A DNA stretch of 64,000 nt from Glaciecola sp965660815 (GCA_965660815.1 CBFIBG010000011.1:1-64000), one strand, 5' to 3'; shown: positions 7,301 to 16,109, counted from the stretch's first letter. Program-made: numbers and translations. The notes: generated by a model from the letters alone, not told the origin.

Positions 7301-8303
7301 ATTTCTTAACATCAAAACCCAGATGCAAGTAAGCGCTGTCGGTCGCGATCCGTCCCCTTGGGGTGCGTTGCAAATAGCCTTGTTGAATTAAAAACGGCTC
7401 TATAACGTCTTCAATCGTTTCTTTTTCTTCGCCAATTGCCGCCGCTACGTTTTCTAAACCTACCGGCCCACCGTTAAATTTTTCAATTATCGCTAACAGT
7501 AGTTTTCGGTCCATGAGATCAAAGCCGAGCTTATCTACGTCTAGCATATTCAATGCTTTAGCCGCGATATCGGCAGACACTTCTCCATTAGCTTTAACTT
7601 GGGCATAATCCCTGACTCGCCGTAATAATCGGTTTGCAATTCTCGGCGTTCCCCTAGATCGTCTTGCAATTTCGATGGCGCCTTCTTTTTGCATATGCAT
7701 ATTTAGATGGTTAGCGCTTCGCAAAATAATATTGGTCAAATCATCGACTTTATAAAATTCCAAACGCTGTGTAATGCCAAATCTGTCGCGTAATGGAGAA
7801 GTCAACGAGCCTGCTCGGGTGGTGGCCCCAATGAGCGTAAATGGAGGTAGCTCTAATTTTATAGAGCGGGCAGCCGGCCCTTCCCCTATCATAATATCAA
7901 GCTGATAATCTTCCATAGCCGGATATAAAACTTCCTCCACAACAGGAGACAATCGATGTATTTCGTCGATGAACAAAACGTCATTTTCGTCTAGATTTGT
8001 TAGCAAAGCAGCCAAATCGCCGGCCTTCTCTAATACAGGGCCAGATGTGGTTTTAATATTTACCTGCATTTCGTTTGCAACGATGTTGGCTAAGGTAGTT
8101 TTACCGAGCCCCGGAGGACCGAATATAAGCAAGTGATCAAGCGCATCTTCTCGAGCCCTGGCGGCTTCAATGAAAATCTCCATTTGATCGCAAACCTGCT
8201 GTTGGCCGGCATAATCCACTAGCAATTTAGGCCGAATAGCGCGATCGATTACGCTGTCTTCACTTTGCTCTTGTGGACGGAGAATACTGTCTGACTCAAT
8301 CAT
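7299..8303 (-). CDS. ruvB: Holliday junction branch-migration helicase RuvB
   Basis: AAA+ ATPase ring motor that drives branch migration with RuvA. The 334 residues include Walker A GPPGLGKTT (about 63-71), Walker B VLFIDEIHR (about 114-122), sensor 1 with GATTRAGSLTSPLRDRFG, the arginine-finger region, and the C-terminal winged helix (KTPRGR-like TPRGRIAT). The family length is normal. It is the last gene of ruvCAB, downstream of ruvA by 64 bp. Confidence 0.98.
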   Translation of the reverse strand: MIESDSILRPQEQSEDSVIDRAIRPKLLVDYAGQQQVCDQMEIFIEAARAREDALDHLLIFGPPGLGKTTLANIVANEMQVNIKTTSGPVLEKAGDLAALLTNLDENDVLFIDEIHRLSPVVEEVLYPAMEDYQLDIMIGEGPAARSIKLELPPFTLIGATTRAGSLTSPLRDRFGITQRLEFYKVDDLTNIILRSANHLNMHMQKEGAIEIARRSRGTPRIANRLLRRVRDYAQVKANGEVSADIAAKALNMLDVDKLGFDLMDRKLLLAIIEKFNGGPVGLENVAAAIGEEKETIEDVIEPFLIQQGYLQRTPRGRIATDSAYLHLGFDVKK

Positions 8304-8367
8304 GTATTGTCTCTTTAAAATTTGTTACAAAGTGCAAAAGCAACTCTAATAGTTAACCGTTTTGGTG

Positions 8368-8985
8368 TTACACCATTGATTTTAACGCTTCTCGAATCAA
8401 TTGTTCGCTAGTTGCCTCTTCGACGGCAATTTTCCTCACGCTATTTTCAGCCTGGTTACGCTTATAACCCAATGCCATTAATGCACTTATGGCTTCTTCT
8501 TCGGCGTTTACAGCCGGTTTTAATAGCGGCTGTGTAATTTGCCCTGTAACTGCCTGAGACACAGAAGGTTTAATCGCTTCTATATCATTGAGCTTATCCT
8601 TCAATTCCACTACAAGGCGTTCTGCAGTTTTTTTGCCCACTCCAGGCATTTTTACCAAAGCGGTAATGTCTTCATTCATAACCGCATCTACAAATTGACT
8701 CGCGGACATGCCCGATAAAATTGTACAGGCTAGCTTAGGCCCAACGCCGTTTGCCTTTATTAGTACTCGAAATAAGGTTCTTTCTAATCGTTCGACAAAG
8801 CCAAACAGCAACTGAGCGTCTTCTCGAACGACAAAATGTGTAAATAAAGTGACCACCTCGCTTTCTGCAGGTAACTGATAAAAGCTTGTCATAGGTAATT
8901 GAACTTCGTATCCGACACCGGAAACGTTTAAGACAATATCAGGAGGCGTTTTTTCTACAATGGTTCCGGTTAGCTGAGATATCAT
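8368..8985 (-). CDS. ruvA: Holliday junction DNA-binding protein RuvA
   Basis: Tetrameric junction-binding protein of 205 residues. It has an N-terminal OB fold (MISQLTGTIVEK), a middle double helix-hairpin-helix domain (LIKANGVGPKLACTILS and LVKMPGVGKKTAERLV), and a C-terminal UBA-like domain that contacts RuvB (AISALMALGYKRNQAENSVRKI). It sits between ruvC and ruvB. Confidence 0.98.
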   Translation of the reverse strand: MISQLTGTIVEKTPPDIVLNVSGVGYEVQLPMTSFYQLPAESEVVTLFTHFVVREDAQLLFGFVERLERTLFRVLIKANGVGPKLACTILSGMSASQFVDAVMNEDITALVKMPGVGKKTAERLVVELKDKLNDIEAIKPSVSQAVTGQITQPLLKPAVNAEEEAISALMALGYKRNQAENSVRKIAVEEATSEQLIREALKSMV

Positions 8986-9012
8986 TTTAATTCTTATTAT
9001 TGAGTAATGTGT

Positions 9013-9534
9013 TTATTGTAGCCGTCTGCGAGCGGTTTTAGTAGCGCTGCCCGACAGTTTAATCATGCTTTGTTGGGTATGCAAATGGCACAGTGCGACG
9101 GCCAGAGCATCTGCAGCATCAGACTGTGGGCGTTTATCCAGTTTTAACAAGTGAGTGATCATGTGCTGCACTTGGGTTTTATCAGCATTTCCTTTGCCGA
9201 CCACCGACTGCTTAATTGCTCTTGCTGAATATTCAAAAACCGGTAGAGACCTATTTGTGGCAGCTACGATAGCAGCTCCTCTCGCTTGGCCGAGTTTTAA
9301 CGCTGAATCTGGGTTTTTTGCCATAAACACCTGTTCAATTGCAAAAACATCTGGCTGAAATTGAGTGATAATTTCGCTTACACCGTTAAATACATTATTT
9401 AATCGATTAGGAAGTTGCTCGTCAAATACTTTGATGCAACCACTTCCGAGATATCTTGTTTGTTTCCCCTGTACTCCAATGACTCCATAGCCAGTGATTC
9501 GAGAACCTGGATCAATGCCAAGTATGACTTGCAT
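9013..9534 (-). CDS. ruvC: crossover junction endodeoxyribonuclease RuvC
   Basis: Resolvase that cuts Holliday junctions. The 173 residues have an RNase H-like fold, with catalytic acids visible in ILGIDPGSRITGYG (Asp7), AIEQVFM (Glu) and the DAADALAVALCH segment (two Asp). It lies 27 bp upstream of ruvA. The yebC gene that separates nudB from ruvC in E. coli is absent here. Confidence 0.98.
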   Translation of the reverse strand: MQVILGIDPGSRITGYGVIGVQGKQTRYLGSGCIKVFDEQLPNRLNNVFNGVSEIITQFQPDVFAIEQVFMAKNPDSALKLGQARGAAIVAATNRSLPVFEYSARAIKQSVVGKGNADKTQVQHMITHLLKLDKRPQSDAADALAVALCHLHTQQSMIKLSGSATKTARRRLQ

Positions 9535-9560
9535 CGCGTTATAAGCCTTTGTAATTTAAA

Positions 9561-10016
9561 TTAAACACAACATAAGTCTGGCACAAATTTTTCAATGGCA
9601 TACTTATTTGATTGCGACCAGACCTTTTCAATTGCCTTGAGTTTACTCATCCACTGGTAGGACAAATGCTCGGACAATATTATTTCACTCGAGTTATCTA
9701 TTTGTGCACAAAACACATACTCTAGGTTTTTAGTAATGCCTTTTTCGTACCTATGTCGCCAATCTTCTCTAATGCTATATTGATTTACCAGCCTACAATC
9801 AGCCAATAGGTTATTATTGCCGGTAACCACATTCAAATGAATCCCAACTTCTTCATGTACTTCTCGCAAAGCAGTTTCAATAGGAGACTCGTTTTCTTCC
9901 ATAGACCCGGTGACCGATTGAAAAAAAGTAGGGTCGTCTATTCTTTGGAGCACAAGTACTTGGTTGTGTTGATTAAATAAAACAACCAACACTGATTCTG
10001 GTCGCTTAATGTCCAT
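9561..10016 (-). CDS. nudB: dihydroneopterin triphosphate diphosphatase NudB
   Basis: Nudix hydrolase of about 151 residues. The Nudix box reads GSMEENESPIETALREVHEE (residues about 37-56), and the region around it (KRPESVLVV, DDPTFFQSVTGS) matches the NudB family. That family removes pyrophosphate from dihydroneopterin triphosphate in folate synthesis and also acts on dATP. The position after aspS supports the call. The ATG at 10014-10016 is taken as the start; a TTG overlapping the aspS stop (10026-10028) is possible. Confidence 0.9.
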   Translation of the reverse strand: MDIKRPESVLVVLFNQHNQVLVLQRIDDPTFFQSVTGSMEENESPIETALREVHEEVGIHLNVVTGNNNLLADCRLVNQYSIREDWRHRYEKGITKNLEYVFCAQIDNSSEIILSEHLSYQWMSKLKAIEKVWSQSNKYAIEKFVPDLCCV

Positions 10017-10024
10017 TGATACTA

Positions 10025-11785
10025 TCAATCATTATCTACCATACTTTTAATAGATAACTCTTTAAGTTGCTCTGGGTTGGCGCGTCCTGGCGCTCCAGTT
10101 AAAGGACAAGCTGCTGTGGTTGTCTTTGGAAATGCCATCACATCCCTTATCGAGTCTGCACCGACCATCAGCATTACAAGCCTATCAAGACCGAATGCTA
10201 AACCTGCATGTGGAGGCGTGCCGTATTTTAGTGCTTCTAATAAAAATCCAAATTTCTCTTCGGCTTCCTTTTCATTTATCCCCAAAAGTTCAAACACAGC
10301 TGATTGCATCTGCATATCGTGAATACGAACCGACCCGCCACCTAACTCGACACCATTAAGTACCATATCGTATGCGTTTGATAGCGCTTTGGTAGGGTTG
10401 TCTTTCAATGCTTGAACGTCTAAGTTGCTCGGCACAGTAAATGGATGGTGTAATGCGTACAAGCGACCATCGGCCTCTTCAAACATTGGGAAATCCACTA
10501 CCCATAATGGCTTCCATTCGCCTGTTAATAATTCAAAGTCTTCGCCAACTTTTAAACGCAGTGCGCCCATGGCTTCAGTGACCGTAGTGTAATCACCGGC
10601 ACCAAATAACAAAATATCACCGTCGTTTGCTTGGGTAGTGTCTAATAAAGACTGAACTGCTGTGTCATCAAGAAATTTTAAAATAGGACTTTGCAAGCCC
10701 TCTTTTCCTTGAGACTTATCATTGACCTTGATCCATGCAAGGCCTTTTGCACCGTACACTCCTACAAAGTCAGTGTATTGATCAATTTGCTTTCTAGATA
10801 GTCTTGCTCCACCAGGAACGCATAAGACTGCAACACGTCCATTCTCATCGTTGGCGGGGCCACTGAAAACCTTGAATTCAATGTGCTTCAAAGTGTGAGC
10901 TACGTCAATTAGTTGTAAAGGGTTTCTCAAGTCGGGCTTATCGCTACCGTATTTTGTCATGGCTTCTTGGTAGGTCATGTGGGGAAAGATACCCAGTTCA
11001 ACGTTTAATAGTCGTTTAAATAAATCCCGAATCAGATTTTCAGTGATAACCATCACTCCATCTGCGTCTAAAAAAGACGTTTCAATATCTATTTGAGTAA
11101 ATTCAGGTTGCCTATCGGCCCGTAAGTCTTCATCTCTAAAACATTTAACAATTTGGTAGTACTTATCCATACCGCTCATCATCAAAAGCTGTTTAAATAG
11201 CTGAGGAGACTGCGGCAATGCGAAGAATTCCCCTTTATGAGTTCGGCTTGGGACCAAGTAGTCTCTGGCGCCTTCTGGCGTTGCTTTGGTTAAGATGGGA
11301 GTTTCAATATCCAAGAAATCGTTGTCTTCTAAGAAGCGTCTGACCGCCGCAGTGACTTTCGACCTAAACACCAAGCGCTCGGTCATTAATGGTCTTCGCA
11401 GGTCTAAATAACGATATTTAAGTCGTTGTTCCTCAGAGTTTTCTTGATTCCAATCAAGTGGTAAAGACGGTGCTTTATTAATAATAGTGACCGCTTGAGC
11501 CAATACTTCGATTTGTCCTGTGCTCATCTCATTATTAATTTGAGACTCTGGGCGCGCGCGCACTACACCTTCAATCATTATACAATATTCACTTCGGACA
11601 CTTGAAGCAGTTGCGAAAGCGTCTTTGGTATCTGGATCCACGACAACTTGCACAATTCCCTCGCGATCGCGCAGATCGATAAACACTACACCGCCTAAAT
11701 CACGTCGTTTGTTTACCCAACCATATAGAATCACAGTTTTTGTTAAATATTGAGTGTCTATTCTTCCGCAATAGTCAGTGCGCAT
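10025..11785 (-). CDS. aspS: aspartyl-tRNA synthetase AspS
   Basis: Class IIb synthetase of 586 residues. It has an N-terminal OB-fold anticodon-binding domain (TVILYGWVNKRRDLGGVVFIDLRDREG). The catalytic core has motif 2 (FRDEDLRADRQPEFTQID) and motif 3 (GLAFGLDRLVMLM), with the bacterial GAD insertion between them. The length is typical of the bacterial discriminating type (about 590). It heads the aspS-nudB-ruvCAB group and is preceded by a structured leader. Confidence 0.98.
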   Translation of the reverse strand: MRTDYCGRIDTQYLTKTVILYGWVNKRRDLGGVVFIDLRDREGIVQVVVDPDTKDAFATASSVRSEYCIMIEGVVRARPESQINNEMSTGQIEVLAQAVTIINKAPSLPLDWNQENSEEQRLKYRYLDLRRPLMTERLVFRSKVTAAVRRFLEDNDFLDIETPILTKATPEGARDYLVPSRTHKGEFFALPQSPQLFKQLLMMSGMDKYYQIVKCFRDEDLRADRQPEFTQIDIETSFLDADGVMVITENLIRDLFKRLLNVELGIFPHMTYQEAMTKYGSDKPDLRNPLQLIDVAHTLKHIEFKVFSGPANDENGRVAVLCVPGGARLSRKQIDQYTDFVGVYGAKGLAWIKVNDKSQGKEGLQSPILKFLDDTAVQSLLDTTQANDGDILLFGAGDYTTVTEAMGALRLKVGEDFELLTGEWKPLWVVDFPMFEEADGRLYALHHPFTVPSNLDVQALKDNPTKALSNAYDMVLNGVELGGGSVRIHDMQMQSAVFELLGINEKEAEEKFGFLLEALKYGTPPHAGLAFGLDRLVMLMVGADSIRDVMAFPKTTTAACPLTGAPGRANPEQLKELSIKSMVDND

Positions 11786-11829
11786 GGATACAACCTTTCC
11801 TATTATTTGTTTTTAAAGTAAGTGGATAT

Positions 11830-11901
11830 GAAAAAGCCCCAGAAAACCATTTAGGATACTCAGCATGGATTGCCTAGCTGAAAGTGCTTTAGATGGCTTT
11901 T
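11830..11901 (-). promoter_or_regulatory. structured leader upstream of aspS
   Basis: Reading on the minus strand, a GAAAAGCC segment (about 11894-11901) can pair with GGCTTTT (about 11830-11836). Between them, nested pairing is possible: CCAT with ATGG, and TCAGC with GCTGA around a 12 nt loop. The outer arm ends in a five-T run, so it could act as an attenuator or as the terminator of a short transcript started near the Fur box. A -10 TATACT lies just upstream at about 11914-11919. No leader peptide or known riboswitch class was recognised. Confidence 0.35.
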
Positions 11902-11970
11902 CAATTAAAGGTTAAGTATAAACCAATATGCAGATAGACTAAATGAGAACCTATATTTTATCTTTCTTCT

Positions 11971-11991
11971 TGATAATGATATTGATTCTCA
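11971..11991. promoter_or_regulatory. Fur box (orphan, between aspS and the iron importer)
   Basis: The sequence from 11971 contains two overlapping 7-1-7 units. TGATAAT-G-ATATTGA is at 11971-11985 and TGATATT-G-ATTCTCA at 11977-11991; the second matches 12 of 14 positions of TGATAAT-N-ATTATCA. It is not next to the start of the iron transporter genes, which end nearby. Its target is therefore either a short transcript on one strand or aspS. Confidence 0.55.
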
Positions 11992-12038
11992 TTAGCAATT
12001 GTGTTCAAATATATTGAGATAGAGTTGACTGGTAAAAA

Positions 12039-12076
12039 GGCGCGATTGGTTTTGTGTGGGCCAATTGCGCTTTTTT
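12039..12076. terminator. bidirectional terminator after fbpC
   Basis: GGCGCGATTGG and CCAATTGCGC pair over about 10 bp with one G-T and a loop of about 10 nt. The stem is flanked by A5 on the left and T6 on the right, so it works on both strands. On the minus strand it follows the stop of the ABC ATPase gene. On the plus strand it could end a short transcript from the Fur box region. Confidence 0.65.
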
Positions 12077-12097
12077 CTTCGATGTATGTCAACTTGT

Positions 12098-13210
12098 TTA
12101 CTCAATCGCAAAGAATATCAAATGCTCAACATCTGCTCTAAGTCCGAAAGCAGAGCCCAGTGAGTGATCGTGATGACTTGGAGCAAAACACAATACTTTC
12201 TCTTGACTACTTTCAAGCATTAACTCGTAGCGAATGTTCGCTCCTCTAAACTGTTTTTTAATGATAGATGCTTTAATCGCACTGCTGTCGTCGTGAATAA
12301 TATCGTCGGGCCGTAATAAAATGGTGACGTGGTTTTTCTGAACTATTTCTTGGGTTTCGCTGCCTTGGTTAATGTCCATGCGCTCGAGCGGCGTCACCAA
12401 CTCCTCTCCAACAGATAAATTTCCAATTGCAGTTTTTATGAAAAATCCCTGGGCAGATTGATACACAGTCCCTTTCAGTAATGTTCCCTCGCCTATAAAG
12501 TTGGCAACAAATAGCGTTTCCGGTTGATGATATAGCTCATATGGAGTGGAAAATTGTTGAAGTTGGCTATGAGCGACAACGGCAATTTTGTCAGCAAAGG
12601 CAAACGCTTCGGTTTGATCATGAGTCACTAATATAGCGGTTAACCCTAACTTTTTGATAATATCGCGTAAATCTTGAGCCACCTGCTCCCTAAGCAATGG
12701 ATCAAGACTTGAAAATGGTTCGTCCATTAACAGCAATTTTGGCTCTGGCGCTATTGCCCTTGCAATGGCTACTCTTTGTTGTTGTCCTCCAGACAAATCG
12801 GCAGGATACACGCTTGAAAACTCTTCTATTCCCATTAGGCGCATGTAATACAGCGCTTTTTCTTGCCTTTCTTTGTTAGACAGTGAGCAGATATTTCTAA
12901 GACCAAACAACACGTTTTCAAGAACGGTTAAGTGGGGAAATAGTGCATAATCTTGAAATACGAGACCTACCTGCCTTTCATTGACAGGCACGTTTTTAGA
13001 ATTTGTGGACACAACTTGATCGGCAATGCTTATTGTTCCATCACTGACCTCAATGAAACCTGCAATCGCTCGAAGCAAACTGGTTTTACCACTACCTGAT
13101 GGGCCAAGAATACACCCTATTTCCGCGTGCTCAATCTCCATGTTAACGTTATTTAAGATGATGTTTGAGGCATAGGATATTTGAAGGTTTTGTATTGCTA
13201 ATAACGCCAT
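12098..13210 (-). CDS. fbpC: ferric iron ABC transporter, ATPase FbpC
   Basis: Cytoplasmic ATPase of a ferric ion importer. The 370 residues show Walker A GPSGSGKTS (about 36-44), Q-loop FQDYALFPH, signature LSGGQQQR, Walker B LLLMDEPFSSLD and switch His VTHDQ. A C-terminal TOBE-like domain follows (LLRPDDI near 290). It is the last gene of the fbpABC operon, 2 bp after the permease. The family cannot be separated with certainty from thiamine or 2-aminoethylphosphonate importers by the ATPase alone. The binding protein supports iron. Confidence 0.88.
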   Translation of the reverse strand: MALLAIQNLQISYASNIILNNVNMEIEHAEIGCILGPSGSGKTSLLRAIAGFIEVSDGTISIADQVVSTNSKNVPVNERQVGLVFQDYALFPHLTVLENVLFGLRNICSLSNKERQEKALYYMRLMGIEEFSSVYPADLSGGQQQRVAIARAIAPEPKLLLMDEPFSSLDPLLREQVAQDLRDIIKKLGLTAILVTHDQTEAFAFADKIAVVAHSQLQQFSTPYELYHQPETLFVANFIGEGTLLKGTVYQSAQGFFIKTAIGNLSVGEELVTPLERMDINQGSETQEIVQKNHVTILLRPDDIIHDDSSAIKASIIKKQFRGANIRYELMLESSQEKVLCFAPSHHDHSLGSAFGLRADVEHLIFFAIE

Positions 13211-13212
13211 AT

Positions 13213-14895
13213 CTATTGTTTTTCCAACGTTTGTTTATGCTGCTTTTGAAGGTTTCTGGTTAATAAAATTACAGGGATAATTCCAGCCAATACTATACTT
13301 ATCGCTGGTAAAGCGGCATCAATAAGTCTTTCATCTGAGGCTAATTCAAACGCTTTCACTGCCAATGTATTCACATTAAACGGACGCAGAATTAACGTCG
13401 CCGGAAGTTCTTTTAATACATCGACAAAGACTAAAATAAAAGCGCTGATAATACTCGCTCTTAGCATTGGAATGTGAAGTTTAAACAAGGTTTGTGATTT
13501 GCTCGCTCCGAGACTTGCTGCGACTTCATCTATATTTGGTTTAATTCTTTCTAGTCCTGCATCTGTGTTGTGCAAGGCCACGCTCAAGTAGCGAACTGCG
13601 TAGGCGAATATAAGAACAAAAATTGTACCCGAGAAAACTAAGCCAGGTTGAATTTCCAACGCGAAATGTGTGAGTTGATTTAATTTGATGTCGCTAAAAC
13701 CTGCGACTTGTATCACACCTACCGCGACTACTACACCCGGCAACGCATAGCCTAAACTTATGAATTGACTCGCTAAATTAATTTTTTTGCTTTTAACTAC
13801 TCGTTTGCAATAGCTTATCAATAGGGCTAGCCCAACAATGACTAGGGCGGATATAAACGCCAGTTTAAGGGACATAGTTAAAAGAGGAACATAATCAACA
13901 AGCGTTTGTTGTTCAAAATAACGGACAGACCACCAGCTAAGTTGCAAAAAAGGCACAAGAAACCCTAAAATAGCAGGTATAAAACACAACACACACACTA
14001 ACAGAGATTTACCTGAGCTAAGTTGTTTTACCTGAATAGGTTTAGGTTGACTAGTTTGAAAACGACTTGCGTTTTTCCGACTGTATTTTTCAAGTAATAG
14101 TAGTATAAATACAAACAGGCACAATAAGCTAGCTAGCTGGCTCGCTGCCGCCGCGTTACCTATGCCGAACCAAGTTCTATAGATACCTGTTGTAAATGTG
14201 CTTACACCAAAATAGGCGACCGTACCATAATCGGCTAAAGCTTCCATCATAGCTAACGCGGCCCCTGTTAAAATTGCAGGTCGAGCCAATGGCAAAGCAA
14301 CTCTTACAATATGCTGCATTTGAGTCAGTCCGGATAACTTTGAAACCAACATAAGCTGTTGAGATTGTTCACTAAATGCAGTACGGGCGAGAAGATACAC
14401 GTATGGATAAAGCACCAGAATCATCATCGCGATAGCGCCGGGTAAAGACCGAATATCAGGTAACATCGCTTGATTGTTCTCGGCTGACGTCAATTGCCTT
14501 AAAGACATTTGCACGGGTCCGGCAAAATCGAGTAGTCCAGTATAGGTGTAAGCAATAATGTATGCAGGCATGGCTAACGGCAACAATAAAAGCCAATTTA
14601 AAATACGCTTACCAAGAAATTGATAATGGACCATAAACCATGCCAAATAGGTCCCAATAAAGGCACATCCTAAACCAACACATACAGCTAAAATAAGACT
14701 ATTGGTGAGATAAGTTGATAAAACGGTTTCAGATAGATGCAGCCATATTTCGGTTTCAATATTCAGCACACTTGAAAATATCACGAGCAAAGGCAAAGCA
14801 AAGATTAAAGTGATGCCCCAAGTGCAAATAGAAAGCCAGCTAAAGCGTTTTAACTGGCTTTTCAATGAATACGTAGATTGTCGGCCTGATGCCAT
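13213..14895 (-). CDS. fbpB: ferric iron ABC transporter, permease FbpB
   Basis: Inner-membrane permease of 560 residues built as two fused BPD-transporter domains of about six helices each. Both EAA-type loops are visible: AFSEQSQQLMLVSKLSGLTQMQHIVRVALPLARPA near 172-206, and a second, EVAASLGASKSQTLFKLHIPMLRAS, near 451-475. This tandem layout is typical of FbpB/SfuB iron permeases. It lies between the binding protein (10 bp upstream) and the ATPase. Confidence 0.9.
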   Translation of the reverse strand: MASGRQSTYSLKSQLKRFSWLSICTWGITLIFALPLLVIFSSVLNIETEIWLHLSETVLSTYLTNSLILAVCVGLGCAFIGTYLAWFMVHYQFLGKRILNWLLLLPLAMPAYIIAYTYTGLLDFAGPVQMSLRQLTSAENNQAMLPDIRSLPGAIAMMILVLYPYVYLLARTAFSEQSQQLMLVSKLSGLTQMQHIVRVALPLARPAILTGAALAMMEALADYGTVAYFGVSTFTTGIYRTWFGIGNAAAASQLASLLCLFVFILLLLEKYSRKNASRFQTSQPKPIQVKQLSSGKSLLVCVLCFIPAILGFLVPFLQLSWWSVRYFEQQTLVDYVPLLTMSLKLAFISALVIVGLALLISYCKRVVKSKKINLASQFISLGYALPGVVVAVGVIQVAGFSDIKLNQLTHFALEIQPGLVFSGTIFVLIFAYAVRYLSVALHNTDAGLERIKPNIDEVAASLGASKSQTLFKLHIPMLRASIISAFILVFVDVLKELPATLILRPFNVNTLAVKAFELASDERLIDAALPAISIVLAGIIPVILLTRNLQKQHKQTLEKQ

Positions 14896-14905
14896 ATTTA
14901 TTTGG

Positions 14906-16054
14906 TTACTTCCACCCAGCCTTATCCATTAGCATAAGAGCTTTCCCGTTATTTTCCCCGACTTTAGATAAGTTTACCTGTTGGGCCTTATAAGTACCAA
15001 ACTTTTTGAGTTGTTGACTTAACTCTACACCCTCAATTACAGGATATTCATGATTAACTTGCGCATACCATTGCTGTGCATCTTTAGTTAGCATATAAGC
15101 TAACAACTTCTTGGCATTGTCAGTATTTTTGGCGTACTTCGTCATCACTGCGCCAGATACGTTAACATGCACTCCCATTGCTTTTTGGGACGCTGAGCTA
15201 ATCTGATCATTCCAAATCACGCCTACTTGTTCAGCGATTTCGCGAGTCTCTGAGTCTTGTGAATCTAACATCCCCCCCAAATAATAGGTATTAGCGATGG
15301 CCAATTTACATTGCCCAGCGACTAAAGCCTTAATTTGGTCGCGGTCACCACCCTTTGGTGATCGAGCAAAGTTGTCCACAAGTCCCTTAGCCCACATCAG
15401 GGTCTTTTCTTCTCCCCATAATTCAATTAATGACCCCACCATAGACTGATTATAAATGTTGCTAGAAGAGCGAATACAAATGCTATTGGAATATTCTTCA
15501 CCCGTTAAATCTTGAAACGAGTTTACATTAGCAGGATCAAATGCTCCTAACTTATACATTATCGGTCGGGCTCGTTTGGTCAGTGCTATCCAGTGACCAT
15601 CTTGATCTTTGTACCTTTGCTCAACTTGATCCAACAATGAACTTGGCAATTGTTGAGTGACCCCTGCTTTTTTAGCTCTCACTAGGCGACCAACGTCTGC
15701 CACAATCAAAAGGTCAGCTGGCGAAAATTGCCCTTCGCTTTTTAATCTGCTGATCAACGCATCGCCCTTACCGGTAACTAAATTAACTTCAATTCCTGTG
15801 TCTTTGGTGAAATCATCTAGTAATGGTTTAATCAGGGCTTCTTGGCGAGCCGAATACACATTTAATTCATCAGCATGCAGACCTGTAGAAAATAGAGACA
15901 AAATAAGGAAAGCTGAGGCTGAAATTCCAAGTACAGGAGATGAAATTATGGATGTTCTTAGTCTTTCCTGCGCCGAGATAGAACGCACTTTACTTGCATT
16001 ACTGAATATGTGTTTAACCACAGTATCAAAAAAAATTTTGATGGTTTTTGACAT
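14906..16054 (-). CDS. fbpA: ferric iron ABC transporter, periplasmic binding protein FbpA
   Basis: Periplasmic Fe(III)-binding protein (FutA/SfuA family). The mature part begins near DELNVYSARQEALIKPLL. The paired iron-ligand tyrosines are seen in LAIANTYYLGGM, with other family blocks DLLIVADVGRL and AVMTKYAKN. The ATG at 16052-16054 is chosen because GGAGG sits 8 nt upstream; earlier in-frame ATG and TTG codons are too close to or inside it. The region before the hydrophobic signal core (about residues 41-58) is unusually long and charged, so the signal peptide may be atypical, or the true start may be internal. It heads the fbpABC operon under a probable Fur operator. Confidence 0.9.
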   Translation of the reverse strand: MSKTIKIFFDTVVKHIFSNASKVRSISAQERLRTSIISSPVLGISASAFLILSLFSTGLHADELNVYSARQEALIKPLLDDFTKDTGIEVNLVTGKGDALISRLKSEGQFSPADLLIVADVGRLVRAKKAGVTQQLPSSLLDQVEQRYKDQDGHWIALTKRARPIMYKLGAFDPANVNSFQDLTGEEYSNSICIRSSSNIYNQSMVGSLIELWGEEKTLMWAKGLVDNFARSPKGGDRDQIKALVAGQCKLAIANTYYLGGMLDSQDSETREIAEQVGVIWNDQISSASQKAMGVHVNVSGAVMTKYAKNTDNAKKLLAYMLTKDAQQWYAQVNHEYPVIEGVELSQQLKKFGTYKAQQVNLSKVGENNGKALMLMDKAGWK

Positions 16055-16075
16055 TAACATTGCCTCCAACTTAAA

Positions 16076-16109
16076 TGATAATACGTCTCACTAACGTTTG
16101 GCGATTATA
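16076..16109 (-). promoter_or_regulatory. fbpA promoter -10 and probable Fur operator
   Basis: A perfect TATAAT lies on the minus strand at 16104-16109. A Fur-like 7-1-7 site spans 16076-16090 (TGATAAT-A-CGTCTCA on plus), just downstream of the expected start of transcription. One half matches the consensus fully and the other 4 of 7. Fur repression is expected for this transporter family, so the site is plausible though not strong. Confidence 0.45.

Larger units (their letters stand above)
11786..12097. other. intergenic region aspS-fbpC (312 bp)
   Basis: Non-coding. It holds the aspS leader structure, a Fur box and a bidirectional hairpin, each listed separately. No open frame of convincing quality is present. 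Confidence 0.6.

Noticed and set aside
15657..16094. 145-residue plus-strand ORF opposite fbpA
   Set aside because: Antisense shadow; fbpA is supported by family motifs, operon context and a Shine-Dalgarno site.
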